Source: Pseudomonas asturiensis
GTDB taxonomy: Bacteria; Pseudomonadota; Gammaproteobacteria; Pseudomonadales; Pseudomonadaceae
Direction: 5' to 3'
Length of the DNA: 64,000 bases
Assembly (NCBI RefSeq): GCF_900143095.1
Contig: NZ_FRDA01000006.1
Coordinates: 146,790 to 210,789 of the forward strand
Shown: piece by piece, positions 57,392 through 64,000 of the stretch
Numbering within the stretch: position 1 is the first letter of the stretch
Layout of the letters: every line of letters starts with the position of its first letter
Translations under genes and position numbers: made by a program
Notes under the pieces: generated by a model
The model's database searches: none
What the model was told of the DNA's origin: nothing
What the model saw: only the letters and a program-made list of their open reading frames with translations

Positions 57392-58020
57392 AGCCCTCAT
57401 TCTGGCCATCCCGGCGCCGGCCCCAAGGCCCGGACTACCGTCAGGCGCTGCTTGCCCTGGTGGGACTGCTGTCGGGCCTGAGCGTTTTCATTGCCCTGGA
57501 GCGTTTCATCACACCGCGCTATTACTGGGTCACCTCGGCGGATCAATGGATTCCGTTCATTGCACATTCCTGGTGGGTCTACGTGCTGTTCTTCCCGTTC
57601 GTGATGCTGGCCGCCACCTACGCCAGCGCCGAGCGATTCAAAGCCTTCGGCACCGCAACGGCAATAGCCTTTGGTGTCGCCCTGCTGTGTTTCTGGCTGT
57701 TCCCGGAAATCGTGCCCCGGCCCGATATCGAACTCGTCGAAAACGCCTTTCTGAAGCAGCGTCTCAGCCGACTCTGGCAACTGGACCAGGCCTCCAATGG
57801 CTGCCCCAGTCTGCATGTCGCGTTGACCTGCCTGGCCTGCCGAGCGCTCTGGGACAGACCTTACAAAGGGCTGATCGCAATCACCGGGCTGTTGATCTGT
57901 GCATCCACCCTGACCCTCAAGCAACACACGGTGATCGATGTGGCTGGCGGTGTACTGCTGGCCGTGGCCTGTACCCTGCTGACTCAACGACAAGGAAGCA
58001 ACGCCTGTGCCTCTGCCTGA
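57388..58020 (+). CDS. PAP2-type membrane phosphatase/transferase
   Basis: Starting with GTG 57388 (GTGA overlap) this 210-residue protein has about five membrane segments and the two halves of the PAP2 active site: SNGCPSLHVALTCLACR near residue 135 and STLTLKQHTVIDVAGG near 174 (His-x3-Asp). The PSLH variant is typical of the subgroup that includes inositol-phosphorylceramide synthases and related lipid phosphotransferases. It may dephosphorylate or transfer a head group on a lipid carrier. Confidence 0.82.
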   Translation: MKPSFWPSRRRPQGPDYRQALLALVGLLSGLSVFIALERFITPRYYWVTSADQWIPFIAHSWWVYVLFFPFVMLAATYASAERFKAFGTATAIAFGVALLCFWLFPEIVPRPDIELVENAFLKQRLSRLWQLDQASNGCPSLHVALTCLACRALWDRPYKGLIAITGLLICASTLTLKQHTVIDVAGGVLLAVACTLLTQRQGSNACASA

Positions 58021-58972
58021 ATCACGTGCTGGCGACAATCTGGCACTGAAAGCCTTTGCGCCTGCCGTCGAATGGTTCACCCTCAAACCCTGGATTGCCC
58101 TGCGCGCGCTGCTGGGCGACTGGTTGCTGATCACGGCGTCGTTCATCTGTGCGGCGCTATGGCCACACCCCGTGACGTATCTGCTGGCAGCGGTGGTGAT
58201 CGCACGCAGCCAACTGGCGCTGGCGGTGATCATGCATGAGAGCGCCCACGGCGTGCTGTTGCCCCGACAGGCCCTCAATGACTTCGTCGGGCAAATGTGC
58301 GCCGCAGGCCCTCTTTTTCTTTCGCTGCATACCTACCGTGCGGGGCATTTGAAGCATCACTTGCGGCCCATGCAGCATGACGATCCGGTGGTGGCGGTAT
58401 TCGGTCTGGGGGATTACCCGCTGCCACGGGACAAACTGGTCAGGCGATTGCTGGCAGACCTGTGCGCCGTGGGTTATTTCATCAGCGCGTTCAGGTTTGC
58501 TCGCGGCGACTATCGCGCAATCATGCCCAAGGTCGCCAAGTCACGTCGCCAGGTTGCTCTGGAAATACTGTCGATGCTGGTCAGCAACGGGCTGTTGTTC
58601 AGCCTGCTGGCCTGGTCGGGGCATGGGATTCTGTACCTGAGTCTGTGGTTGCTGCCCGCGATCACCTTGCTGCCGTTGATGGGCCGCATACGAGCAATCA
58701 TGGAGCACGCAGGTCTGCCGGCCTGCGATGACCAGAGCCAGAACGCGCGCAGCATCGTGCGCGCGAACTGGCAGACCTTTATCTTCGGTCCGCATGCCAT
58801 TCATTACCACATCGAGCATCACCTCTATGTGCGCATGCCCTTCTATCATTTGCGCCGCGTGCATCAAGCACTGGCTGCCCGGCAATTGCTGCCGGGAAAC
58901 AACCTCTATAACGGTTATGGCGGGGTGCTGCGTGATGTCAGCTACCCCGCACAACACTCGCCTGCAGACTGA
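58007..58972 (+). CDS. Membrane fatty acid desaturase
   Basis: This 321-residue membrane protein has the three histidine boxes of the desaturase family: HESAHG near residue 77, HLKHH near 113 and HYHIEHH near 268. Membrane segments lie around 35-70, 95-105 and 190-225. GTG 58007 overlaps the PAP2 gene by 14 bases; no better start is seen. It introduces a double bond or hydroxyl into an acyl chain; the substrate is unknown. It closes the six-gene operon. Confidence 0.9.
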   Translation: MPLPESRAGDNLALKAFAPAVEWFTLKPWIALRALLGDWLLITASFICAALWPHPVTYLLAAVVIARSQLALAVIMHESAHGVLLPRQALNDFVGQMCAAGPLFLSLHTYRAGHLKHHLRPMQHDDPVVAVFGLGDYPLPRDKLVRRLLADLCAVGYFISAFRFARGDYRAIMPKVAKSRRQVALEILSMLVSNGLLFSLLAWSGHGILYLSLWLLPAITLLPLMGRIRAIMEHAGLPACDDQSQNARSIVRANWQTFIFGPHAIHYHIEHHLYVRMPFYHLRRVHQALAARQLLPGNNLYNGYGGVLRDVSYPAQHSPAD

Positions 58973-58984
58973 GACCGGCTGGCG

Positions 58985-60310
58985 TCAAAGCACGCTCAAC
59001 GGATATTCCACGATCACCCTCACCTCATCCAGATCCGACTCGAACGCCGTCGCCCGGGTGGTAGCCTGACGAACACGTACAGACAGGTCCTTCATGGTGC
59101 CGGTCTGAACGATGTACCTGGCTTCGATGTTACGCTCCCAACGCTTCTGATCGGTCAGCGGGTTGCCCTGGGCGTCGCGGCGCATGTAGGTGCTGTTGGC
59201 GTTGGCGTAGTCTGCATCCGTGCCTTTGCCGTAGCGGGTCATGAATGTCAGGCCGGGCACGCCGTAGGTCGCCATGTTCAGGTTGTAGGTGACCATCCAC
59301 GAGCGTTCGTTGGGTGAGTTGAAGTCGCTGTACTGGATGGAGTTGGCCAGGTAGATCGAGTCGGACTGCCTCAGGTAGTCGAAGTCGTCATCGCCCTGGT
59401 TGCGCTGGTGAGAAAGCGACACGGTGTGTGCGCCGTATTGCAGGGCGAGCTTCGCGCTCCAGATGTCGTTGTCGAACTCGCCGAGTAGCCGTTTGCCTTC
59501 GTCGGTCGCGTTGTAATAGTTCAGGCTGCTGGTCAGGGACAGGTCGTTGGTGATCGGCAATACGTAGGACGCCGATCCGTACTTCTGATCCCAGGCATCC
59601 TTCAACCGGCTGGTGTACAGCGAGAGACTCAGCCTGTCGGTGGCCTCGTAATCGCCGCCGAAATAGGCGAGCCAGGGCGAATCGACCGCACCACCGTAAA
59701 AAGTAACGAAGCCGTCGCGCATGTTGCTGGACACCGGCTGGCTCATCGAATGCAGGCGCCCGCCTTGCAAGGTCAGGCCGCTGATGCTGGTGTTGAGGGC
59801 GGTAACGCCGCGAAAGCTTTCCGGCAGCAGGCGAGCATCGCCATACGCGACAACGGGCGTCACCGGAAACACATCGCCCACGTGGACCACGGTGTCGAAC
59901 GCACGGGCTTTCAGCGCGCCGCCGACCTTGGTGTATTCGTCGCGAGCATTGCCTTGCCCATCCACAGGCAACACATCGAACGCACTGCGACCGCCGTTTC
60001 TTCCGTCGCCGGTGTCGAGCTTGATGCCCATCATGGCGAATGCATCCACGCCAACGCCGAACGTACCTTGGGTAAAGCCCGACTGAAACCGGCCAATGAT
60101 TCCCTGTGCCCAGGCTTCGGAGTAGCCGTTGCCCGTCGGGCTCGACTCGCCGTTGCGATGGTCGCGGTTCATGTAGAAGTTGCGGTTGAGGATTGTCAGC
60201 GTGCTGCCTTCGACAAAGCCTTCTTTCTGCTCTTCGGCAACGGTGGCCAGCGGCGTAATACCCGCGAGCGTTGAACATAAGGCGAAGGAAAAACGTTTAC
60301 GTGGTGTCAT
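58985..60310 (-). CDS. OprD-family outer-membrane porin
   Basis: This 441-residue porin has a signal peptide (MTPRKRFSFALCSTLAGITP), then the OprD start FVEGSTLTILNRNFYMNRDHRN and the typical GFTQGTFGVGVDAFAMMGIKLD near residue 79. Beta-strand pattern repeats to the end. It ends in SVL rather than the usual aromatic residue. The substrate is likely an amino acid, carboxylate or dipeptide, undefined. A 16-bp palindrome (60372-60387) lies 62 bp upstream. Confidence 0.93.
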   Translation of the reverse strand: MTPRKRFSFALCSTLAGITPLATVAEEQKEGFVEGSTLTILNRNFYMNRDHRNGESSPTGNGYSEAWAQGIIGRFQSGFTQGTFGVGVDAFAMMGIKLDTGDGRNGGRSAFDVLPVDGQGNARDEYTKVGGALKARAFDTVVHVGDVFPVTPVVAYGDARLLPESFRGVTALNTSISGLTLQGGRLHSMSQPVSSNMRDGFVTFYGGAVDSPWLAYFGGDYEATDRLSLSLYTSRLKDAWDQKYGSASYVLPITNDLSLTSSLNYYNATDEGKRLLGEFDNDIWSAKLALQYGAHTVSLSHQRNQGDDDFDYLRQSDSIYLANSIQYSDFNSPNERSWMVTYNLNMATYGVPGLTFMTRYGKGTDADYANANSTYMRRDAQGNPLTDQKRWERNIEARYIVQTGTMKDLSVRVRQATTRATAFESDLDEVRVIVEYPLSVL

Positions 60311-60371
60311 GTGCGCTCCGTTGATTGGGCAGATCGTTAAACCTGTCGGCCTGGCCTGTTTTTATAGGTGT

Positions 60372-60387
60372 TCTATTGATCAATAGA
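60372..60387. promoter_or_regulatory. Palindromic site upstream of the OprD gene
   Basis: TCTATTGATCAATAGA is a perfect 16-base palindrome, 62 bp before the porin start on the minus strand. The form suits a dimeric regulator such as GntR or LysR family. The rest of 60311-60550 holds no gene that I recognise. Confidence 0.6.
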
Positions 60388-60550
60388 GGGCTGCCAGTGA
60401 GGCACAATCTTGAAGAGGCGAACATAACGTGAAGATGACAGCGAGATTACAAATATGAAAGAAAGCCGGAATAACTTAACGGCAAATTGCAGATTCACAA
60501 AAAAAGAACAGACTCAATATGCCAACTGGCCCGTCTACGTATTCGCCCAT

Positions 60551-60575
60551 AAAAAAAGCGTCCCGAAGGACGCTT
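60551..60575 (-). terminator. Terminator of the small exported gene
   Basis: On the minus strand AAGCGTCC-TTCG-GGACGCTT followed by seven T forms a strong rho-independent terminator, 78 bases after the stop at 60653. Confidence 0.92.
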
Positions 60576-60652
60576 GAAGATTCGCCTCAACCAAAGGAGC
60601 CGGAAAGCTACTAAAGGCGAACAGGGTGCTGCTCGTTACGGGCCGACTGTTG

Positions 60653-60877
60653 TTAGCCCTCGGATTTGGTGGACTTCCCGGACGTGGATTTCTCGTCCGA
60701 GTTGACATACTGCTCGTTCTGGCTAGCACGCTGCTGCTCGTTGAAGCGCTGCTCCTGAGCCGCGCGCATCTTGTCGGCAGCAATACTTGCGAATTCATTG
60801 CCGTCGTCAGCAAATGCACTTGTAAAGGACAAGGCCGCCACGGCGAAGACCATCGATTTAACCAGTTTCATCGTCAT
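60653..60877 (-). CDS. Small exported protein, unknown
   Basis: This 74-residue product has a signal peptide (KLVKSMVFAVAALSFTSAFA) and a mature part that is short, polar and rich in Gln, Ser, Glu and Lys (RAAQEQRFNEQQRASQNEQY), probably helical then disordered. A strong terminator and a purine-rich ribosome site (GAGAAGAGGAA) support it as a real gene. ATG 60871 (third residue) is an alternative start. I recognise no family. Confidence 0.8.
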   Translation of the reverse strand: MTMKLVKSMVFAVAALSFTSAFADDGNEFASIAADKMRAAQEQRFNEQQRASQNEQYVNSDEKSTSGKSTKSEG

Positions 60878-61099
60878 TTCCTCTTCTCTCGTTAATGTCT
60901 GGGTCCTGTGTTGCGCTGGACGCTTGTCAGGAATGAGGCCAGCTTACGGTGCGGTAGCTAACAGGAAGGTGAGCAGAGAATGACAATCTTGTTAGAAACC
61001 TGACATCTTGAAGATTACCAACTTGTAATGTTATCGCCACGTTCCGGTTAGCCAGCAACCGTTAACCTTGGCTCACATTCAAAAACGGAGACAAAGAAC

Positions 61100-61429
61100 A
61101 TGCGTACTGCCAAATCGTTGTTGCTGGCCCTGGCCATCCTTTCACCGCTAAGTGCCTTTGCTTACACCAGCGATGAAATAAAAGCAGAGACCCTGATCAA
61201 GGATCACCAGGCCAGCGTGCAGAAGTATGCAACCACCCATAACAAGCCCATGCCGGAAATCCAGGAATACAAGTACGGCATGAAGCTGGACGTTGCCAAG
61301 GTGATCCGCAAATCACCGGATCTGAAAACCTGCAGCGTCATGCCCAAACTCATGACCTACCAGGATTCCAAGGGTAATTTGAAGACCGTTCAGTACCAGA
61401 TCCTCAGCGGGTGCAGAAACAGCCAATGA
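61100..61429 (+). CDS. DUF2790 small periplasmic protein
   Basis: This 109-residue protein has a signal peptide (MRTAKSLLLALAILSPLSAFA). The mature chain has YKYGMKLDVAKVIRKSPDLK and CSVMPKLMTYQDSKGNLKTV, the pattern of DUF2790, a family found mostly in Pseudomonas. Two cysteines (CSV and GCRN) may pair. It ends before a strong terminator. Function unknown; some members respond to metals or stress. Confidence 0.88.
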   Translation: MRTAKSLLLALAILSPLSAFAYTSDEIKAETLIKDHQASVQKYATTHNKPMPEIQEYKYGMKLDVAKVIRKSPDLKTCSVMPKLMTYQDSKGNLKTVQYQILSGCRNSQ

Positions 61430-61484
61430 TTCCAGACCCGCCAGGAGGCCACCCCGAAACGCTGAACCCAACGCTCCACCCACC

Positions 61485-61517
61485 GTCAGCCCGGACAATC
61501 GTCCGGGCTGACTTTTT
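61485..61517 (+). terminator. Terminator after the DUF2790 gene
   Basis: GTCAGCCCGGAC-AATC-GTCCGGGCTGAC is a perfect 12-bp stem followed by TTTTTT. Between it and 61754 there is only a weak hairpin, GGTGTT...AACACC near 61574-61592. Confidence 0.95.
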
Positions 61518-61753
61518 TGCGTCTGCCCGTTGTGCCTGCCCTCTTGTTCCCAGCCTGCTCGGCCCTTGAACGAGGTGTTTTTTTGCAACACCTGCGCATT
61601 TACGTGGTCAACGCATGCCCTCGTGCGTGTTCGACGCAATGTGCCTGAACGGCTGTCCGGGCCATCAGAGTCTGCCTGGGCATGACTCGGCCGGGATACT
61701 CGTTGCCGACCACGCTGGAATTGAAACTGGATTCACGGATTTTGGAATGACGG

Positions 61754-63010
61754 ATGCTTGAACTTGTTGCTGCTTTTATCTGCCTCACTTCGCTGCTGAC
61801 CTATGTGAACTTTCGCTTTATCGGTCTGCCTCCTACCATCGGTGTGATGGTCACGGCGCTGATGTTCTCACTGATTCTGCAAGGCCTGAGCCTGATGGGC
61901 TTTCCCGGCCTTGAAAACCGCGTGCAGGAACTGATCGGCCAGATCGACTTCGGCGACCTGCTGATGAACTGGATGCTGTCCTTTTTGCTGTTCGCAGGCG
62001 CTCTACACGTCAACCTGGCGGACCTGCGCAGCTATCGCTGGCCCATCGGCCTGCTGGCAACCTTCGGCGTGCTGATCGCAACCACCGTGATCGGTGCCCT
62101 GGCGTACTGGATCTTCGCCCTGTTTGGCTGGCACGTCAGCCCGCTCTATTGCCTGCTGTTCGGCGCACTGATTTCGCCGACCGACCCCATTGCGGTACTC
62201 GGTGTACTGCGCACGGCCAACGCGTCGAAACCGCTCAAGACCACTATTGTTGGCGAGTCGCTGTTCAACGACGGCACAGCGGTGGTGGTGTTCACCGTGC
62301 TGCTGGGCATTGCGCAACTCGGTGAAACCCCGACCGTGGGCGAAACCGCCATGCTGTTCGTGCACGAGGCAGTGGGCGGCGTGCTGTTCGGCGGCCTGAT
62401 CGGCTATGCCGTGTACCTGATGATCAAGAGCATCGAGCAGTACCAGATTGAGGTCATGCTGACGCTCGCGCTGGTCATCGGCGGCTCGGCGATGGCGTCG
62501 GAGCTGCATGTTTCAGGTCCCATCGCGATGGTCGTGGCCGGACTGATCATCGGCAATCTGGGTCGCAACCTGGCCATGAACGACATGACCCGTCGCTACC
62601 TGGACGGCTTCTGGGAGCTGCTGGATGACATGCTCAACGCCCTGCTGTTCGCGCTGATCGGCATGGAGCTGTTGCTGCTGCCGTTCTCGTGGCAGCACCT
62701 GATTGCCGCCAGCCTGTTGGCCGTGGCGATCCTGCTGTCGCGTTTCGTCACCGTGGCACCTGCCATTTTGCTGTTGCGTCGCTGGCGGACTGTGCCACAG
62801 GGCACTGTGCGCATCCTGACATGGGGTGGGTTGCGCGGCGGCGTATCGGTGGCACTGGCGCTGGCCCTGCCGACCGGTCCGGAGCGCGATCTGCTGCTGA
62901 GCATCACCTACATCGTGGTACTGCTCTCGATCCTGCTGCAGGGCCTGACCATCGGCAAACTGGTCAAGGCCGTCACGCGCGAGCCGCAGGTCAAGGACTC
63001 CGCCCACTGA
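61754..63010 (+). CDS. CPA1-family sodium:proton antiporter
   Basis: This 418-residue membrane protein has about twelve hydrophobic segments. FGALISPTDPIAVLGVLRTA near residue 135 and IVGESLFNDGTAVVVFTVLL near 163 hold the acidic ion-binding motifs of the NhaP/NHE group (SPTDP, ESLFNDG). LTWGGLRGGVSVALALALP near 353 is the conserved C-terminal arginine motif. It exchanges Na+ or K+ for H+. It is single, with a DeoR gene 105 bp downstream. Confidence 0.94.
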   Translation: MLELVAAFICLTSLLTYVNFRFIGLPPTIGVMVTALMFSLILQGLSLMGFPGLENRVQELIGQIDFGDLLMNWMLSFLLFAGALHVNLADLRSYRWPIGLLATFGVLIATTVIGALAYWIFALFGWHVSPLYCLLFGALISPTDPIAVLGVLRTANASKPLKTTIVGESLFNDGTAVVVFTVLLGIAQLGETPTVGETAMLFVHEAVGGVLFGGLIGYAVYLMIKSIEQYQIEVMLTLALVIGGSAMASELHVSGPIAMVVAGLIIGNLGRNLAMNDMTRRYLDGFWELLDDMLNALLFALIGMELLLLPFSWQHLIAASLLAVAILLSRFVTVAPAILLLRRWRTVPQGTVRILTWGGLRGGVSVALALALPTGPERDLLLSITYIVVLLSILLQGLTIGKLVKAVTREPQVKDSAH

Positions 63011-63115
63011 GTGAGTGAACAAAAGCCGGTCGCCACTTCCATTGGCGAGGCGATTGGCTAAGATGCCCGAACCGCAGATTGTGATCTGCGGCATCACCGA
63101 GGCACAGGAGCTGCA

Positions 63116-63949
63116 ATGTCCACCGAAGAGGAGCTCGCCATTTCCGGCGGCACACCGATGATTCCCGATCAGCGCCGGGAGTTGATGCTGCGGCAGTTGC
63201 GCAAGCATCAGGTCCTGAGCGTGCATCAGCTGATGGAAATGTTCGAGTGTTCGCACATGACCATCCGCCGTGACATCGCGTTGCTGGAGCAGGAAGGCCG
63301 TGCCTATTCGGTCACCGGCGGCGTGCGCATCGCCAGCCAGGTGCACAGCGAACCCAGCCATCAATCGAAGGCCGTGGTCGAGTTGCCACAGAAACAGGGC
63401 ATGGCGCGGCTGGCAGCCGGCCTGTTGCACCCGGACATGACGATTTATCTGGATGCGGGCACCAGCACACTGGAAATCGTGCCGCACATCGTGGCGTTGT
63501 CGGGCATGACCGTGGTCACCAATGACTTCGGTGTGGTGAATGCGCTGGCCGATGCGGGGCATGTGGATGTGATTCACACTGGCGGCCTGCTCGACCATCC
63601 CAACCTGTCTAGCGTGGGCGGACTGGCGGCGGCGACCTTGCGGCAACTGGCGACAGACGTGGCCTTCATGTCCACCAGTTCGTGGGATCTGCAGCGCGGC
63701 ACTACGACGCCCTCGGCCTTGAAAGTCGAGGTCAAGCAGGCGGCCATGCAATCCGCCTCACAAACCGTGCTGGTCGCAACCAGCTCCAAATACGGCACGT
63801 TTGGCATGTACAAGGTCGCCGGGCTTGATCAGTTCGACACCATCATCACCGACGCCGCCCTGGCCGAAGCCGCCGCCGACGGCATCCGCAAACAGCGCAT
63901 TGAACTGTTGCTGGCTCCAGTGGGCGGCAAGCGCCAGGTTCGTGACTGA
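63116..63949 (+). CDS. DeoR-family transcriptional regulator
   Basis: This 277-residue regulator has an N-terminal winged helix (RRELMLRQLRKHQVLSVHQL, then CSHMTIRRDIALLEQEGRAY near residue 43). The C-terminal sugar-phosphate sensor domain has IYLDAGTSTLEIVPHI near 109, TVVTNDFGVVNALADAG near 131 and HTGGLLDHPNLSSVGG near 154. Members usually repress sugar or sugar-phosphate uptake operons. No target operon lies in the window. Confidence 0.93.
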   Translation: MSTEEELAISGGTPMIPDQRRELMLRQLRKHQVLSVHQLMEMFECSHMTIRRDIALLEQEGRAYSVTGGVRIASQVHSEPSHQSKAVVELPQKQGMARLAAGLLHPDMTIYLDAGTSTLEIVPHIVALSGMTVVTNDFGVVNALADAGHVDVIHTGGLLDHPNLSSVGGLAAATLRQLATDVAFMSTSSWDLQRGTTTPSALKVEVKQAAMQSASQTVLVATSSKYGTFGMYKVAGLDQFDTIITDAALAEAAADGIRKQRIELLLAPVGGKRQVRD

Positions 63950-63963
63950 ACAGATGCAGACCT

Positions 63964-63988
63964 GTGGAGAGTGAGCTTGCTCACGAAG
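63964..63988. repeat. REP half-site at the window end
   Basis: GTGGAGAGTGAGCTTGCTCACGAAG matches the GAGCGAGCTTGCTCGCGAAG subtype of Pseudomonas REP. Its partner would lie right of the window. Confidence 0.75.
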
Positions 63989-64000
63989 GCTGCTTTCCAG

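Overview
This window comes from a Pseudomonas, most likely a member of the P. syringae group. The glycine-betaine to glycine catabolic locus has the gene content and order known from Pseudomonas (glyA-soxBDAG-purU-fdhA, ltaA, gbcA/gbcB, dgcA/dgcB/etf). The tkt-epd-pgk-fba block, LigB, the DUF2790 protein, the REP elements and the orphan Rhs/TccC-type tips all fit. No rRNA, tRNA, complete insertion sequence or CRISPR array is visible.

Layout. 1-3910: an array of small, separately translated Rhs-core orphan tips (three intact, one entering at the left edge, one reduced to its first codons), with a duplicated scrap of the fdhA 3' end between them. 3947-12848: fdhA, purU, soxG, soxA, soxD, soxB and glyA on the minus strand, for sarcosine oxidation and one-carbon disposal. 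13282-16188: a hypothetical gene, an alanine-type aminotransferase and a TraX-like membrane protein. 16287-20060: ltaA and the divergent gbcB/gbcA pair (glycine betaine to dimethylglycine). 20475-22235: a GH18 chitinase-like protein with FnIII and CBM5/12 modules. 22236-22863: a non-coding degenerate tandem repeat, each unit carrying a DnaA box (TTATCCACA or a one-base variant), with more perfect boxes inside etfB/etfA. 22864-30727: etfB, etfA, dgcB, dgcA, a small conserved gene and a dipeptidase-like gene (dimethylglycine to sarcosine). Together these genes take glycine betaine through dimethylglycine and sarcosine to glycine and serine, with formaldehyde and formyl units removed by FdhA and PurU.

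30955-41138: an LprI-like protein, a DUF3010 protein, BIMEs, fba, three small lipoproteins (one MliC-like), pgk, epd and tkt, then a SahR-like ArsR-methyltransferase fusion with a perfect inverted-repeat operator just upstream of metK. 41228-45032: a MazEF/ChpB-like toxin-antitoxin pair, ligB, a DUF1090 protein and a MAPEG protein. 45128-53227: a czcRS two-component system divergent from czcCBA metal efflux.

53438-58972 is the best candidate for an undescribed system. It is a compact six-gene plus-strand operon: GT2 glycosyltransferase, exported protein, ferritin-like protein, MurG/GT1-like glycosyltransferase, PAP2-type membrane phosphatase/transferase and fatty-acid desaturase. The last four junctions overlap. 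Its content suggests synthesis or remodelling of a desaturated glycolipid or lipid-linked glycan, but this is inference. The window ends with an OprD porin, two small exported proteins, a CPA1 antiporter and a DeoR regulator.
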